A DNA stretch of 64,000 nucleotides from Geodermatophilus obscurus (GTDB taxonomy: Bacteria; Actinomycetota; Actinomycetes; Mycobacteriales; Geodermatophilaceae): NCBI RefSeq assembly GCF_900115395.1, contig NZ_FOWE01000005.1, positions 351,817-415,816 on the forward strand, in the 5' to 3' direction. A model generated the notes under the pieces. The model was not told the DNA's origin, made no database searches, and worked only from the letters and a program-made list of their open reading frames with translations. Positions within the stretch are counted from its first letter, which is position 1. Each line of letters starts with the position of its first letter. Below are positions 32,060 through 40,174 of this stretch, in pieces. A program made the translations under genes and the position numbers.

Positions 32060-32367
32060 GCCGAACCGTCCGCGCCGCCATCGGCACCACCGTCGGCGCC
32101 GCCGTCCGAGCCACCGCCGGCCGCGCCGCCGTCGGCCGGGCCGTGACCGGCGCCACCGTCGGCACCACCGTCGGCACCGCCGTCCGAGCCACCGCCGGCT
32201 GCGCCGCCGTCGGCCGGGCCGTGACCGGCGCCGCCGTCCGCGCCGCCGTCGGCACCGCCGTCCGCACCGCCGTCCGCGCCGCCGTCCTGGTGGCCGGGCG
32301 TGCCCTCGCCGGCGCCGCTGTCGGCCGGACCCTCCACGCTGGTCATGTCGTCGTCGTCGAGCGCCAT
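32056..32367 (-). CDS. Gly/Ala/Asp-repeat small protein, possible modification substrate
   Basis: This 103-residue protein starts MALDDDDMTSVEGPADSG and then becomes DGGA repeats, including a 26-residue unit (with GHGPADGGAAGGGS) present twice in tandem. A good ribosome site (CGGAGGAG) precedes ATG 32367. There is no signal peptide or Cys. The distinct acidic head and repetitive tail resemble a leader and core of a ribosomally made, modified peptide, and the next gene is a JmjC hydroxylase in CTGA overlap. That reading is inference; a structural or phase-separating role is also possible. Confidence 0.72.
   Translation of the reverse strand: MALDDDDMTSVEGPADSGAGEGTPGHQDGGADGGADGGADGGADGGAGHGPADGGAAGGGSDGGADGGADGGAGHGPADGGAAGGGSDGGADGGADGGADGSA
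32101..32256. repeat. Tandem 78-base repeat within the repeat-peptide gene
   Basis: Two 78-base units (32101-32178 and 32179-32256) are nearly identical and encode the 26-residue duplication. Each is built from shorter GCCGCCGTC-type units. Copy number could vary by slippage. Confidence 0.8.
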
Positions 32368-32536
32368 CGAGCTCCTCCGCATGCGGATCACCGCCGGCCG
32401 CCGGACGGCGGTCGGTCGTGTCCCACCTACCTCGCCGGGAGACCGGTCACACATGCGGCGACCAGCGAGTTCGGCCGGGTCCGGGACACGCCCGGCCGGC
32501 GTCGCCGACCACGCGCGGAGGACCGCCGTGGGCCGT

Positions 32537-32542
32537 TAGTCT
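32537..32542 (+). promoter_or_regulatory. -10 box of dinB
   Basis: TAGTCT lies 12 bases before the SOS box and about 40 bases before the dinB ATG. The LexA site would cover the start of transcription. Confidence 0.45.
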
Positions 32543-32554
32543 CCTCCGGTCCGT

Positions 32555-32570
32555 CCGAACACGTGTTCGA
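32555..32570. promoter_or_regulatory. SOS (LexA) box of dinB
   Basis: CCGAACACGTGTTCGA matches the TCGAAC-N4-GTTCGA consensus with one mismatch at the first base. It sits between the -10 box and the GAGGAGGAGG ribosome site of dinB. Confidence 0.85.
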
Positions 32571-32582
32571 GGAGGAGGTGTC

Positions 32583-33803
32583 ATGGCGGCGGGGACGGGG
32601 GGACGCGCAGCCGGGTGCACCGTGCTGCACGTCGACATGGACGCCTTCTTCGCCAGCGTCGAGGTGCGCCGGCACCCGGAGCTGGCCGGCACCCCGGTCA
32701 TCGTGGGCGGTGCCGGCAACCGCGGGGTGGTCACCTCGGCCACCTACGAGGCACGCGCCCACGGCGTGCACGCGGCCATGCCCACGGCCCGGGCGCTGCG
32801 GCTGTGCCCGACGGCCACCGTGCTGTCCGGGGACATGGCGCTCTACGCCGAGGTGTCCCGCTCGGTCATGGCGCTGTTCCGGTCGGTCACCCCGCTGGTG
32901 GAGCCGCTGAGCCTGGACGAGGCGTTCCTCGACGTCGCCGGCGCCGGCCGCCGGCTGGGCGACGCCGCCCAGATCGGGGAGTACCTGCGCGCCCGCGTCT
33001 ACGACGAGCAGGGCATCACCTGCTCCGTCGGCGTGGCCGGCACCAAGTTCGTGGCCAAGCTGGCCTCCACCCGCGCCAAGCCCGACGGGCTGCTCGTCGT
33101 CCGCCCGGCCGAGGTCATCGACTTCCTGCACCCCCTGCCGGTGGGCGCGCTGTGGGGGGTCGGCGCCAAGACCGAGGAGGTGCTGCTGCGGCTGGGGCTG
33201 CGCACCGTCGGCGACCTCGCGCACGTCCCGGCGCGCACCCTCCAGCGCGCGGTCGGCCAGGCGGCGGGCAGCCACCTGCACGAGCTGGCCTGGGGGCGCG
33301 ACCCGCGCCGGGTCGTCCCCGACGAGCCGGAGAAGTCGACGGGACACGAGGAGACCTTCGCCACCGACGTCGACGACCCCGCCGTGGTCCACCGCGAGCT
33401 GCTGCGGCTGGCGGAGCGGACGGCGGGCCGGCTGCGCGCGGGCGGGTGGCTGGCCCGCACGGTGAGCATCAAGGTCCGCTTCGCCGACTTCACCACGATC
33501 ACCCGGAGCCGCACCCTCGACGTCCCCACCGACGTCGGGCAGGACCTCTACGAGACCGCCCGCGCCCTGTTCGACGCCCTCGGCCTGGACCGGGCGCGGC
33601 TGCGGCTGGTCGGGGTGCGGGCCGAGCGGCTGGTCCGGGCGGGCGCGACGCCCCGGCAGCTCGAGCTCGGCGAGCGCGAGCACGGCCGCCGTGACGCCGA
33701 ACTGGCCGCCGACCGGGCCGCCCGGCGGTTCGGCGCCGGGGCGGTCCGGCCCGCCACGCTGCTGCACCGCGACGGCGACCGGCGGGTCCGCGACCGCCCG
33801 TGA
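32583..33803 (+). CDS. dinB: DNA polymerase IV (Y family)
   Basis: This translesion polymerase (406 residues) has the N-terminal catalytic VLHVDMDAFFASVEVRRHPEL, the steric gate region, S110-L-D-E-A-F in PLSLDEAFLDV (catalytic Asp112, Glu113), TCSVGVAGTKFVAKLAS, a helix-hairpin-helix ALWGVGAKTEEVLLRLG, and a little-finger domain. There is no C-terminal beta-clamp motif of clear form. ATG 32583 follows a perfect GAGGAGG site. The SOS box should make it inducible with the dnaE2 operon 10 kb away. Confidence 0.95.
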   Translation: MAAGTGGRAAGCTVLHVDMDAFFASVEVRRHPELAGTPVIVGGAGNRGVVTSATYEARAHGVHAAMPTARALRLCPTATVLSGDMALYAEVSRSVMALFRSVTPLVEPLSLDEAFLDVAGAGRRLGDAAQIGEYLRARVYDEQGITCSVGVAGTKFVAKLASTRAKPDGLLVVRPAEVIDFLHPLPVGALWGVGAKTEEVLLRLGLRTVGDLAHVPARTLQRAVGQAAGSHLHELAWGRDPRRVVPDEPEKSTGHEETFATDVDDPAVVHRELLRLAERTAGRLRAGGWLARTVSIKVRFADFTTITRSRTLDVPTDVGQDLYETARALFDALGLDRARLRLVGVRAERLVRAGATPRQLELGEREHGRRDAELAADRAARRFGAGAVRPATLLHRDGDRRVRDRP

Positions 33804-33869
33804 GGGTGGTCGCGGAGGGCTCCCGGCGGGTCCCCGCGCGCTCGCCTTTCGCACCCTGCAATCGGCTCG

Positions 33870-33906
33870 TATCCTCGTGTCTACCGCCGGGGAGACCCCG
33901 GCGGTA
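33870..33906 (+). promoter_or_regulatory. DUF3040 gene promoter and leader hairpin
   Basis: A -10 candidate TATCCT (33870-33875) is followed by a perfect 11-base-pair hairpin (33882-33892 with 33896-33906, loop AGA) in the leader. The stem could shield the leader from decay or end transcription from dinB; neither is shown. Confidence 0.5.
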
Positions 33907-33933
33907 TTGGCTTGACCCACCCTGGAGGTCTCC

Positions 33934-34335
33934 GTGCCGCTCTCCGAGCACGAGCAGCGACTGCTGGAGCAGATCGAGCGCGCCCTCGTCGACGACGATC
34001 CCAAGTTCGCCTCCTCCGTCCGCACGGGTGACCGCAGGCTCAAGGCCCGGCGGAAGCTGCAACTCGGTGCGCTGCTGGTACTGGTGGGTCTGGCCGTCCT
34101 CGTCGGTGGCGCGGTCGTCCCGTCGGTGCCCCTGGGCGTCCTCGGGTTCCTGGTGATGTTCGGTGGCGCCGCCCTCGGCGTGCTGAACTACCGCGCCGCC
34201 ACCGGCGCCGTCGAGCCCGGCCCGGCCGGTGCCCGCGGCGGGAGCACCGCCGCCCGCGGCCGCGGGGGCAAGCCCCGCCGCCAGCCGCTCAAGAACCGCC
34301 TCGAGGAGCGTTTCCGCCGCCGCTACGACCAGTAG
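33934..34335 (+). CDS. DUF3040 membrane protein (Rv2169c-like)
   Basis: This protein (133 residues) starts PLSEHEQRLLEQIERALVDDDPKFASSVR, the diagnostic DUF3040 head, followed by two membrane helices (LGALLVLVGLAVLVGGAVV and LGVLGFLVMFGGAALGVLNY) and a basic Arg/Lys tail. Function unknown. The gene sits near mraZ in mycobacteria as it does here. GGAGG before GTG 33934 is a good ribosome site. A strong hairpin follows the stop. Confidence 0.93.
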   Translation: MPLSEHEQRLLEQIERALVDDDPKFASSVRTGDRRLKARRKLQLGALLVLVGLAVLVGGAVVPSVPLGVLGFLVMFGGAALGVLNYRAATGAVEPGPAGARGGSTAARGRGGKPRRQPLKNRLEERFRRRYDQ

Positions 34336-34351
34336 CCGCCGCCCGTCCACC

Positions 34352-34387
34352 CGACGGCCGCCGTCCCCACGGGGACGGCGGCCGTCG
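34352..34387 (+). terminator. Hairpin terminator after DUF3040
   Basis: A 17-base-pair perfect stem (34352-34368 with 34371-34387), 17 bases past the stop codon, without a T-run, as is usual in high-GC actinobacteria. Confidence 0.75.
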
Positions 34388-34412
34388 TCGTTCCCGGCCG
34401 TCCCGAGGCATG

Positions 34413-34500
34413 CCGCGGACGTGCACCGTGCAGATCCGCGGACGTGCGCCCTGCGGATCCGCGGACGTGCGCCCTGCAGATCCGCGGACGTGCACCGAGC
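34413..34500. repeat. Four tandem 23-base repeats
   Basis: Units at 34413, 34436, 34459 and 34482 (the last 19 bases long) each begin CCGCGGACGTGC and differ at a few positions. TCCGCGGA joins consecutive units and is shared with palindromes at 44273 and 56171. The block lies between convergent genes (DUF3040 and the transglutaminase). No flanking cas genes or leader are present. Confidence 0.85.
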
Positions 34501-34539
34501 ACCGGCCCCGTCTGGCCCGGGGCCCGGGCCGGGGGAGTC

Positions 34540-37014
34540 TCAGGCCGAGGTGCGGCGGGGGAGCCGGGCGGCCAGCGTCCGGGCCGCGGTGCCGAGCCCG
34601 TCCGCCAGCGAGGCCGGCCACAGCAGCGCCTGCACCCGGGCGCGCGGCGGGACCGCCGCGACCAGGCCCGCCCGCGCCGCCCGCAGCGCGGACACCGCGG
34701 CCGGGTCGCCGTCGGCGGCGCCGGGGCGGCCGTAGCTCGCCGTCTCCTCGGCGCGGGCCAGCCGCTCGACCGCCTCGGCCGCCCCGGGCAGCGCGGCACG
34801 GTGGGCGCCCCCGGCCCGGCCCGCTGCCCTCCGGCCGCCGCCCCTGGTCTCCAGCGTGCGGACCAGCGACGCCGCCTGCTGGCGCGGGGTCTGCGCCGCG
34901 TCCCAGTCCAGGCCGAGGTCGCGGGCGGTCGCGGCCAGCTCGTCCCACAGCGCGGCCGGGCCGCCGTCGAGGACCCGGCGCCGCCGCTGCAGGGCCCGCA
35001 GCCCCGCCGGGGCGGCCGCCAGCAGGGCCAGCCCCAGCAGCACCCCGCCGGCGACCAGCACCGGGCGGCCCGACGGCGCGGCCGACGGCGCCGCCTGCCC
35101 CTCGGGCGTGGCGCCGTCGACCCGGTCGAGCTGGGGGTTCGCCGGACCGGTGGGCACCGTGGGGGCGGTCGGCACGTCAACCGGTCGCTCGGTGACCTCC
35201 TGCGCGGCCGGGCGCGGCGCCCAGGGCAGGTCGACGGCGCGCTCGCTGTCGATCGGCGTCGGGTCGAAGGGGATCCAGCCGAGGCCGTCGAAGTACACCT
35301 CCACCCAGGCGTGCGCGTCGTCGCTGGTGATCAGCCGCTGGCCGCCGGGCTGCACGCGGCCGGGGGTGTAGCCGAGCGCCACGCGCGCGGGGATGCCGGC
35401 TGCGCGCACCATGGCCGCCATCGCGCCGGCGTACTGCTCGCAGTAGCCCTGCTTGAGCCGGAGGAAGTCGGCGAGGTCGTCGTCGCCGGTGCCCGGCGCG
35501 GTGGAGAGGCTGTAGACGAAGCCGTTCTCGCGGGTGAAGTGCCCGTGGATGGCGCGGACCGCCTCGTAGGGACTCGCCGCGCCCGCCGTCAGCTGCGTGA
35601 CCAGGTCGGTGACCTCCGGGGCCAGCGGCGGCAGCGCGGTGTCCCGCTCGCGCACCGGACTGCCCTCCGGCAGCGGCGCGGAGGCGCGCAGCTCCTCCTC
35701 GCCCGGCTGCGGCTCCACCGCCGCGACCCGGTAGCCGGTGCCGGCGGTGGTGACCTCGCGGCCGAAGACGGTGCCGGTGGCCGGGTCGAACCGCCACGAC
35801 CCGGGGTCGGCGATCTGCACCGCCTGCGGCGAGGTCAGCACCGGCAGGAACCGGTCGTCGTGCGCGACGGTGCTGATCGTCGCCTCGACGTAGCGGCCCG
35901 CGCGGCGGCCGGGCAGCGGCGCCAGGGGCTCGGCCTGGCCCACCGACGCCTCGCCGTCGAGGTTGCCGACCGTCCAGCCGTTCTCGGGGTCGTAGGAGTC
36001 GAGGGTGACCACGCGCAGGTAGCCGGGGTCGGGGACCGAGGCGTCCAGGCGCAGCAGCTCGATCGGCTCGGGGAGGGTCAGCTGACCCTGCAGCGCGGCG
36101 GCCGCGTCCAGGGCGGTGCCGGTGGCCTCGCCGCCCCCGCCGGGGCCGAACCCGGAGGCCAGCCGCCCCTCGGGGAGGGTCGGGACGAGGCTGCCGACGA
36201 CGACGGCCGCGACCAGCGCCGCCAGCGCGGTGCCGGCGGCCGCGGGCGCCGCGGCGCCGTGGCGGCTGCCCGCCCGGACGCTGCCCCCGCCGAGCCGGCG
36301 CGACTGGTCGGCCCACAGCAGCAGCGCCAGCCCCGCCGCCGGGGCGGCCAGCGCCACCAGCCCGACGTCGCCGGTCACGGTGCTGACCGGCACGCAGAAG
36401 AGGACCAGCAGACCCAGCCCCGCCAGCGCCGGCTGCCGCCCGCCGACGGCGACGAGGTCGACGGTGACCGCGACCATCCCGACGAGCAGGACGGTCAGCG
36501 CGAGCAGCCCGGTCAGCGGCAGGGCCGGCGTGGCCTGCTCGCGCAGCTCCGCGGAGCCGGCGGTGAGCACCCCGGCGAGCGCGCGGAGGCTGCCGGGCGT
36601 GGGCACGAGCCCGCCCAGCGCGCGGTCGGGGGCGAACAGCGCCGTCATCAGGCAGGTCAGGGCGGCGAGCTGGCCGAGCGGGACCAGGGGGACGCCGGCG
36701 GCCGCGGCGCGCGCGGGCAGCTGCCGGTTGCCCGACGCCCACGCCCACAGCGCCGGACCGGCCGCGCGCAGCGCGAGTCCGGTCAGCGCCACCACGACGA
36801 TCGCCGCCCAGGTGGGCGGCAGCCACGCCGGCCGCGTGTAGACCGGTGCCAGGGCGAGGGTGCCCAGGGCGGTGGCCGCCGCGGCGGTCAGGGAGGTGCC
36901 GGCGTCGCGCGGCGCCGTCGCGGGCGGGCGGGGCGCCGCCGGCCGGGAGGCGTGGACGGGCGGCCGCGGCGGCCGGGGAGCCGCGGGGGCCGGCGGCGGG
37001 GCGAGCGCGGTCAT
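34540..37014 (-). CDS. TgpA-type transglutaminase-like membrane protein
   Basis: This 824-residue protein has a run of 6-7 N-terminal membrane helices (to about residue 270), an extracytoplasmic transglutaminase core with Cys in LKQGYCEQYAGAMAAMVRAAGIPARVALGYTPG, His in SDDAHAWVEVYFDGLGW and Asp in IPFDPTP, a Pro/Thr linker, one more helix (VLVAGGVLLGLALLAAAPAG) and a cytosolic DUF4129-like tail. It is the third gene of moxR-DUF58-transglutaminase; ATGA at 37011 couples it to DUF58. The unit is thought to work in envelope processing, but the substrate is unknown. Confidence 0.92.
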   Translation of the reverse strand: MTALAPPPAPAAPRPPRPPVHASRPAAPRPPATAPRDAGTSLTAAAATALGTLALAPVYTRPAWLPPTWAAIVVVALTGLALRAAGPALWAWASGNRQLPARAAAAGVPLVPLGQLAALTCLMTALFAPDRALGGLVPTPGSLRALAGVLTAGSAELREQATPALPLTGLLALTVLLVGMVAVTVDLVAVGGRQPALAGLGLLVLFCVPVSTVTGDVGLVALAAPAAGLALLLWADQSRRLGGGSVRAGSRHGAAAPAAAGTALAALVAAVVVGSLVPTLPEGRLASGFGPGGGGEATGTALDAAAALQGQLTLPEPIELLRLDASVPDPGYLRVVTLDSYDPENGWTVGNLDGEASVGQAEPLAPLPGRRAGRYVEATISTVAHDDRFLPVLTSPQAVQIADPGSWRFDPATGTVFGREVTTAGTGYRVAAVEPQPGEEELRASAPLPEGSPVRERDTALPPLAPEVTDLVTQLTAGAASPYEAVRAIHGHFTRENGFVYSLSTAPGTGDDDLADFLRLKQGYCEQYAGAMAAMVRAAGIPARVALGYTPGRVQPGGQRLITSDDAHAWVEVYFDGLGWIPFDPTPIDSERAVDLPWAPRPAAQEVTERPVDVPTAPTVPTGPANPQLDRVDGATPEGQAAPSAAPSGRPVLVAGGVLLGLALLAAAPAGLRALQRRRRVLDGGPAALWDELAATARDLGLDWDAAQTPRQQAASLVRTLETRGGGRRAAGRAGGAHRAALPGAAEAVERLARAEETASYGRPGAADGDPAAVSALRAARAGLVAAVPPRARVQALLWPASLADGLGTAARTLAARLPRRTSA

Positions 37015-38402
37015 GCCGGCACCACCAGGGGGCCGCCGGGCCGCAGCCCGGCGCCGCGCTGGGCGACGAGGTCGGCCCACACCGCCTCGACGCCGCGCCC
37101 GGCCCCGGCGACGGCGACCTGCCAGCCGGCGCCGCGCAGCAGCGACGCGCTCTGCTCGACCTGATCGGTGAGGGCGGCGCGCGCGGTCGCCGAGAGCGCG
37201 CGCCGGGTCCGGCCGCCACCCGGGTCGGCCCAGCTGCTCACGTCGAGCAGCACGGCGGCGTCGGTGTGCGGGCCGGACCGCGCGGCGACCAGGTCGGCCA
37301 GGTCGTCGGGGGCGACGGAGCCGAGCACCGCCACGACCGGCCCGTCACCGGCCACCCGCTGCAGCTGCTCGACGGCGTGCCGCAGCGACGAGCCCCGCGT
37401 CGGGGCCAGCACCGCGAGCCGGTCGAGCAGCTCGGTGGGGCCCAGCCCGCCCGAGCCCTCCACCGGCCGCAGCTCGCCCTCGGCGGTGACCACGCGCAGC
37501 GTCGCGCCGCGGCGGGTCAGCGTGGTGCCGATGCTCGCCGCGGCCTCGACCAGCCACTCGAGGCTGTCCGGCGGCGGTGCGGGGTCACCGGGCGGCCCGG
37601 CGACGGGGACGACGGCCGGGCCGGGCCCGGAGGCGCGGGTGAGCAGGTGGGCGCGCACCCGGGTGTCGAGCAGCAGGGCCGCCTGTGCCCGCCACGGGCG
37701 CTCCTCCATCCGCATCATCAGCTCGCCGGTGCGCGCGGTCGCCCGCCAGTGCACCTTGCGCAGGTCGTCGCCGTGCCGGTATGCGCGGGTGCTGACGTCG
37801 TCCTCGCCGTGCACCGCGATCGACCGGCGGGCGCCCTCGCCGCCGCCGCCGTGCCCGCCGGCCGGCCCACCGGGCCCCAGCGGGCGCACCCGCGGCACGA
37901 CCAGCAGCGGGGCGCCGTCGGCGCCGCTGGTGGTGCGCTGCACCAGACCGAAGGGGTCGACCAGGCGCAGTTGCAGCGGCCCGAGCCGGAACCGGCCCCG
38001 GCGGCCGCCGTGCACGCGGTAGGGCAGCGCGGCGGCCCGCCCGCCGGCCAGCCGCTCGACGACGAAGTCGGGGGAGCTGCCCAGCTCGGCCGGCAACTGC
38101 TCCGACAGCAGCCACAGCCGCCCGGTGCGGCGGTCGGCGTTGGTGACCTCGAGCAGCACGTCGGCGCTGTCGCCGCGCGGCACCCGGGTGGGGGTCACCG
38201 TGCGGCGGACGCCGACCCGGAACCGCTGCCGCGCGACGGTGAGCGCCGACAGCAGCGGCAGCGCCAGGAGGAAGACCGCGATCTGCGCCAGCGGCCGCTC
38301 ACCGAGCAGCGCGCCCAGCGCCAGCAGGGTGAGGCCCGCGGCGACCAGGCAGCGGCCGCGCAGGGTGAGCGACGTCAGGGCCGTCCGCAGCTGACCGGCC
38401 AC
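37011..38402 (-). CDS. DUF58 domain-containing membrane protein
   Basis: This protein (463 residues) has two adjacent hydrophobic segments near the N-terminus (CLVAAGLTLLALGALL and IAVFLLALPLLSALTV), then RDVSTRAYRHGDDLRKVHWRATARTGELMMRMEE-like sequence with the DUF58 signature (YRHGDDLRKVHW) and a vWA-like domain at the C-terminus. In MoxR operons such proteins are the presumed ATPase target. It starts 4 bases after the moxR stop and overlaps the transglutaminase gene. Confidence 0.93.
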   Translation of the reverse strand: MAGQLRTALTSLTLRGRCLVAAGLTLLALGALLGERPLAQIAVFLLALPLLSALTVARQRFRVGVRRTVTPTRVPRGDSADVLLEVTNADRRTGRLWLLSEQLPAELGSSPDFVVERLAGGRAAALPYRVHGGRRGRFRLGPLQLRLVDPFGLVQRTTSGADGAPLLVVPRVRPLGPGGPAGGHGGGGEGARRSIAVHGEDDVSTRAYRHGDDLRKVHWRATARTGELMMRMEERPWRAQAALLLDTRVRAHLLTRASGPGPAVVPVAGPPGDPAPPPDSLEWLVEAAASIGTTLTRRGATLRVVTAEGELRPVEGSGGLGPTELLDRLAVLAPTRGSSLRHAVEQLQRVAGDGPVVAVLGSVAPDDLADLVAARSGPHTDAAVLLDVSSWADPGGGRTRRALSATARAALTDQVEQSASLLRGAGWQVAVAGAGRGVEAVWADLVAQRGAGLRPGGPLVVPA

Positions 38403-38405
38403 CGG

Positions 38406-39389
38406 TCACCGCCCGCGCAGGACGGGGACGCTGCCCAGCAGCGCGTGCACCACCTGCTCGGGCGTGCGGCGGGCGGCCGCGGCGTCGGCGGTCGGCAGCA
38501 GGCGGTGGGCCAGCACCGGCAGCGCCATCGCCTGGACGTCGTCGGGCAGCACGTGGTCGCGGCCGGCGAGCGCCGCGGCGGCGCGGGCGGTGCGCAGCAG
38601 CTGCAGCCCCGCCCGGGGCGAGGCGCCCAGGCGCAGGTCGGGCGAGCGGCGGGTCGCCTCGACCAGCGAGACGACGTAGCGGCGGACGGCGTCGGAGACG
38701 TGCAGCGTCCCGACGGCGGCGACGAGCGCGCGGACCGTCGCGGCGTCGGCCACCGGCGTCAGGGTGGCCAGCGGGTCGCCGGTGCCGCGGTCGTCGAGCA
38801 TGGCGACCTCGGCCTCGCGGTCGGGGTAGCCCATCGACACCCGGGCGGTGAAGCGGTCGCGCTGGGCCTCGGGGAGGGGGTAGGTGCCCTCCATCTCCAC
38901 GGGGTTCTGCGTGGCCATCACCAGGAACGGCCGGGCCAGCTCGTAGCTGACGCCGTCGACGGTGACCTGCCGCTCCTCCATGCACTCCAGCAGCGCCGAC
39001 TGCGTCTTGGGGGAGGCGCGGTTGATCTCGTCGGCGACGACGACGTTGGCGAAGACCGCGCCCGGCCGGAACTCGAAGGCCCGGGTCTCCTGGTCGTAGA
39101 TCGCCACGCCGGTGACGTCGCTGGGCAGCAGGTCGGGCGTGAACTGGATGCGGCGCACGCTCGCGTCGATCGAGGCGGCCAGCGCCTTGGCCAGCGTCGT
39201 CTTGCCGGTGCCGGGGACGTCCTCGACGAGCAGGTGGCCCTCGGCGAGCAGCACGACCAGCGCCAGGCGGACGACGTCGGGCTTGCCCTGGACGACGCGC
39301 GAGACGTTGGCCGCGATCCGCGCGCCCTCCGTGGCGACGTCGACCGACGGCCCCGCCGTCCCGTCCGCCGCACGCATGGTGTCGGTCAC
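38406..39389 (-). CDS. MoxR-family AAA+ ATPase
   Basis: This 327-residue ATPase has Walker A LVEDVPGTGKTTLAKALA (about residues 50-67), Walker B NVVVADEINRASPKTQSALLECMEE, sensor 1 FLVMATQNPVEMEGTYPLPEAQ and sensor 2 region GASPRAGLQLLRTA. MoxR proteins act as chaperones that insert cofactors or remodel vWA proteins. It leads the moxR-DUF58-transglutaminase operon, divergent from mraZ. GTG 39389 or ATG 39377 could be the start; they differ by four residues. Confidence 0.93.
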   Translation of the reverse strand: MTDTMRAADGTAGPSVDVATEGARIAANVSRVVQGKPDVVRLALVVLLAEGHLLVEDVPGTGKTTLAKALAASIDASVRRIQFTPDLLPSDVTGVAIYDQETRAFEFRPGAVFANVVVADEINRASPKTQSALLECMEERQVTVDGVSYELARPFLVMATQNPVEMEGTYPLPEAQRDRFTARVSMGYPDREAEVAMLDDRGTGDPLATLTPVADAATVRALVAAVGTLHVSDAVRRYVVSLVEATRRSPDLRLGASPRAGLQLLRTARAAAALAGRDHVLPDDVQAMALPVLAHRLLPTADAAAARRTPEQVVHALLGSVPVLRGR

Positions 39390-39632
39390 CCGGTCCACGG
39401 TACGTGCCCGGCGCCGTACCGGAGAGCCGCTGCGCGCCACCGCTGCGGCACCCCGCCGCGCCGCCGTCGCACGCCCCACCCGGACGCCTCCCGGCCGCCC
39501 CCGGACGCCGCCCGGGCGGCCCCCGGACGGCGCCCGCGCCCCACCGCGCCCCACCGGGTCGCACGCCGCCCTCCGCGCCCCGCTGACCTGCACGGGGAGC
39601 GGTGGGGCCAACCGGTCACGACATGGTGTCGA
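39390..39632. other. moxR-mraZ intergenic region, left part
   Basis: This stretch is very C-rich on the plus strand with no gene. The segment GCGCCCCACCGCGCCCCACC (39537-39556) reads on the minus strand as two GTGGGG units, similar to those in the mraZ operator next to it. No clear moxR promoter is visible. Confidence 0.4.
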
Positions 39633-39676
39633 GTGGTGTCCGGTGGGGCGTGGTGGGTTAGTGTGTGGCGCGGTGG
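39633..39676. promoter_or_regulatory. MraZ operator: GTGG repeats at one-turn spacing
   Basis: GTGG occurs at 39633, 39643 and 39653, exactly 10 bases apart, and again at 39665 and 39673. MraZ is known to bind short direct repeats one helical turn apart in front of its own gene. A possible -10 box, TTAGTG (39658-39663), lies within the array, so bound MraZ would block the dcw promoter. The mraZ start is 64 bases past the last repeat. Confidence 0.82.
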
Positions 39677-39739
39677 GGAGCCAGGGCCCGTCCCGGGTCC
39701 GCGGTGGACACGAGGAGGGCGCATGGGGGAGGTGATCCG

Positions 39740-40174
39740 GTGTTCGTCGGCAACTACACGTTGCGCCTCGACGAGAAGGGCCGGCTCGCTCTCCCGGTGC
39801 GCTTCCGAGACCAGGTGGCCGACGGCATGGTGATCAAGAAGGGCCAGGAGCGCTGCGTCTACGGCCTCACCATGGCCCGCGTCGCAGAGCAGAGCCGCGC
39901 CGCCGCCGCGATGGCCCCCGCCGACACCGCCGAGGCCCGCATGCGCGCCCGCCTGAGCTTCGGCTCGATGGTGGAGGTCGAGCCGGACAAGGCCGGCCGC
40001 ATCACCATCCCGGCGAGCCTGCGCCAGTACGCCGGCCTCGACCGCGACGTCGTGGTGGTCGGCGTCGACACCCGTTTCGAGATCTGGGACCAGGCCACGT
40101 GGGACGCCTACGAGGCTGAGCAGGAGGCGGCCTTCGCCGCCATGGAGAGCGAGGGGATGCCCACGCTGTCCTGA
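39740..40174 (+). CDS. mraZ: Transcriptional regulator MraZ
   Basis: This 144-residue protein has the double SpoVT/AbrB-like fold: FVGNYTLRLDEKGRLALPVRFRDQV and its repeat VEVEPDKAGRITIPASLRQYAGLDRDVVVVG with the DKxGR motifs intact. It represses the dcw cluster, including its own gene, through the GTGG repeats upstream. GGGGGAGGTG provides the ribosome site for GTG 39740. A 469-base gap, unusually long for this operon, follows before rsmH. Confidence 0.96.
   Translation: MFVGNYTLRLDEKGRLALPVRFRDQVADGMVIKKGQERCVYGLTMARVAEQSRAAAAMAPADTAEARMRARLSFGSMVEVEPDKAGRITIPASLRQYAGLDRDVVVVGVDTRFEIWDQATWDAYEAEQEAAFAAMESEGMPTLS

Noticed and set aside
33882..33906. Riboswitch in the DUF3040 leader
   Set aside because: A single 11-bp hairpin with a 3-base loop; no conserved aptamer blocks seen.
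34413..34500. Possible small CRISPR array
   Set aside because: The units abut without unique spacers, there is no leader or cas gene, and the core recurs singly elsewhere.
34444..39833. Two very long plus-strand open frames over the transglutaminase, DUF58 and moxR genes
   Set aside because: Antisense shadows of three genes with clear domain signatures; no ribosome site or motif supports them.
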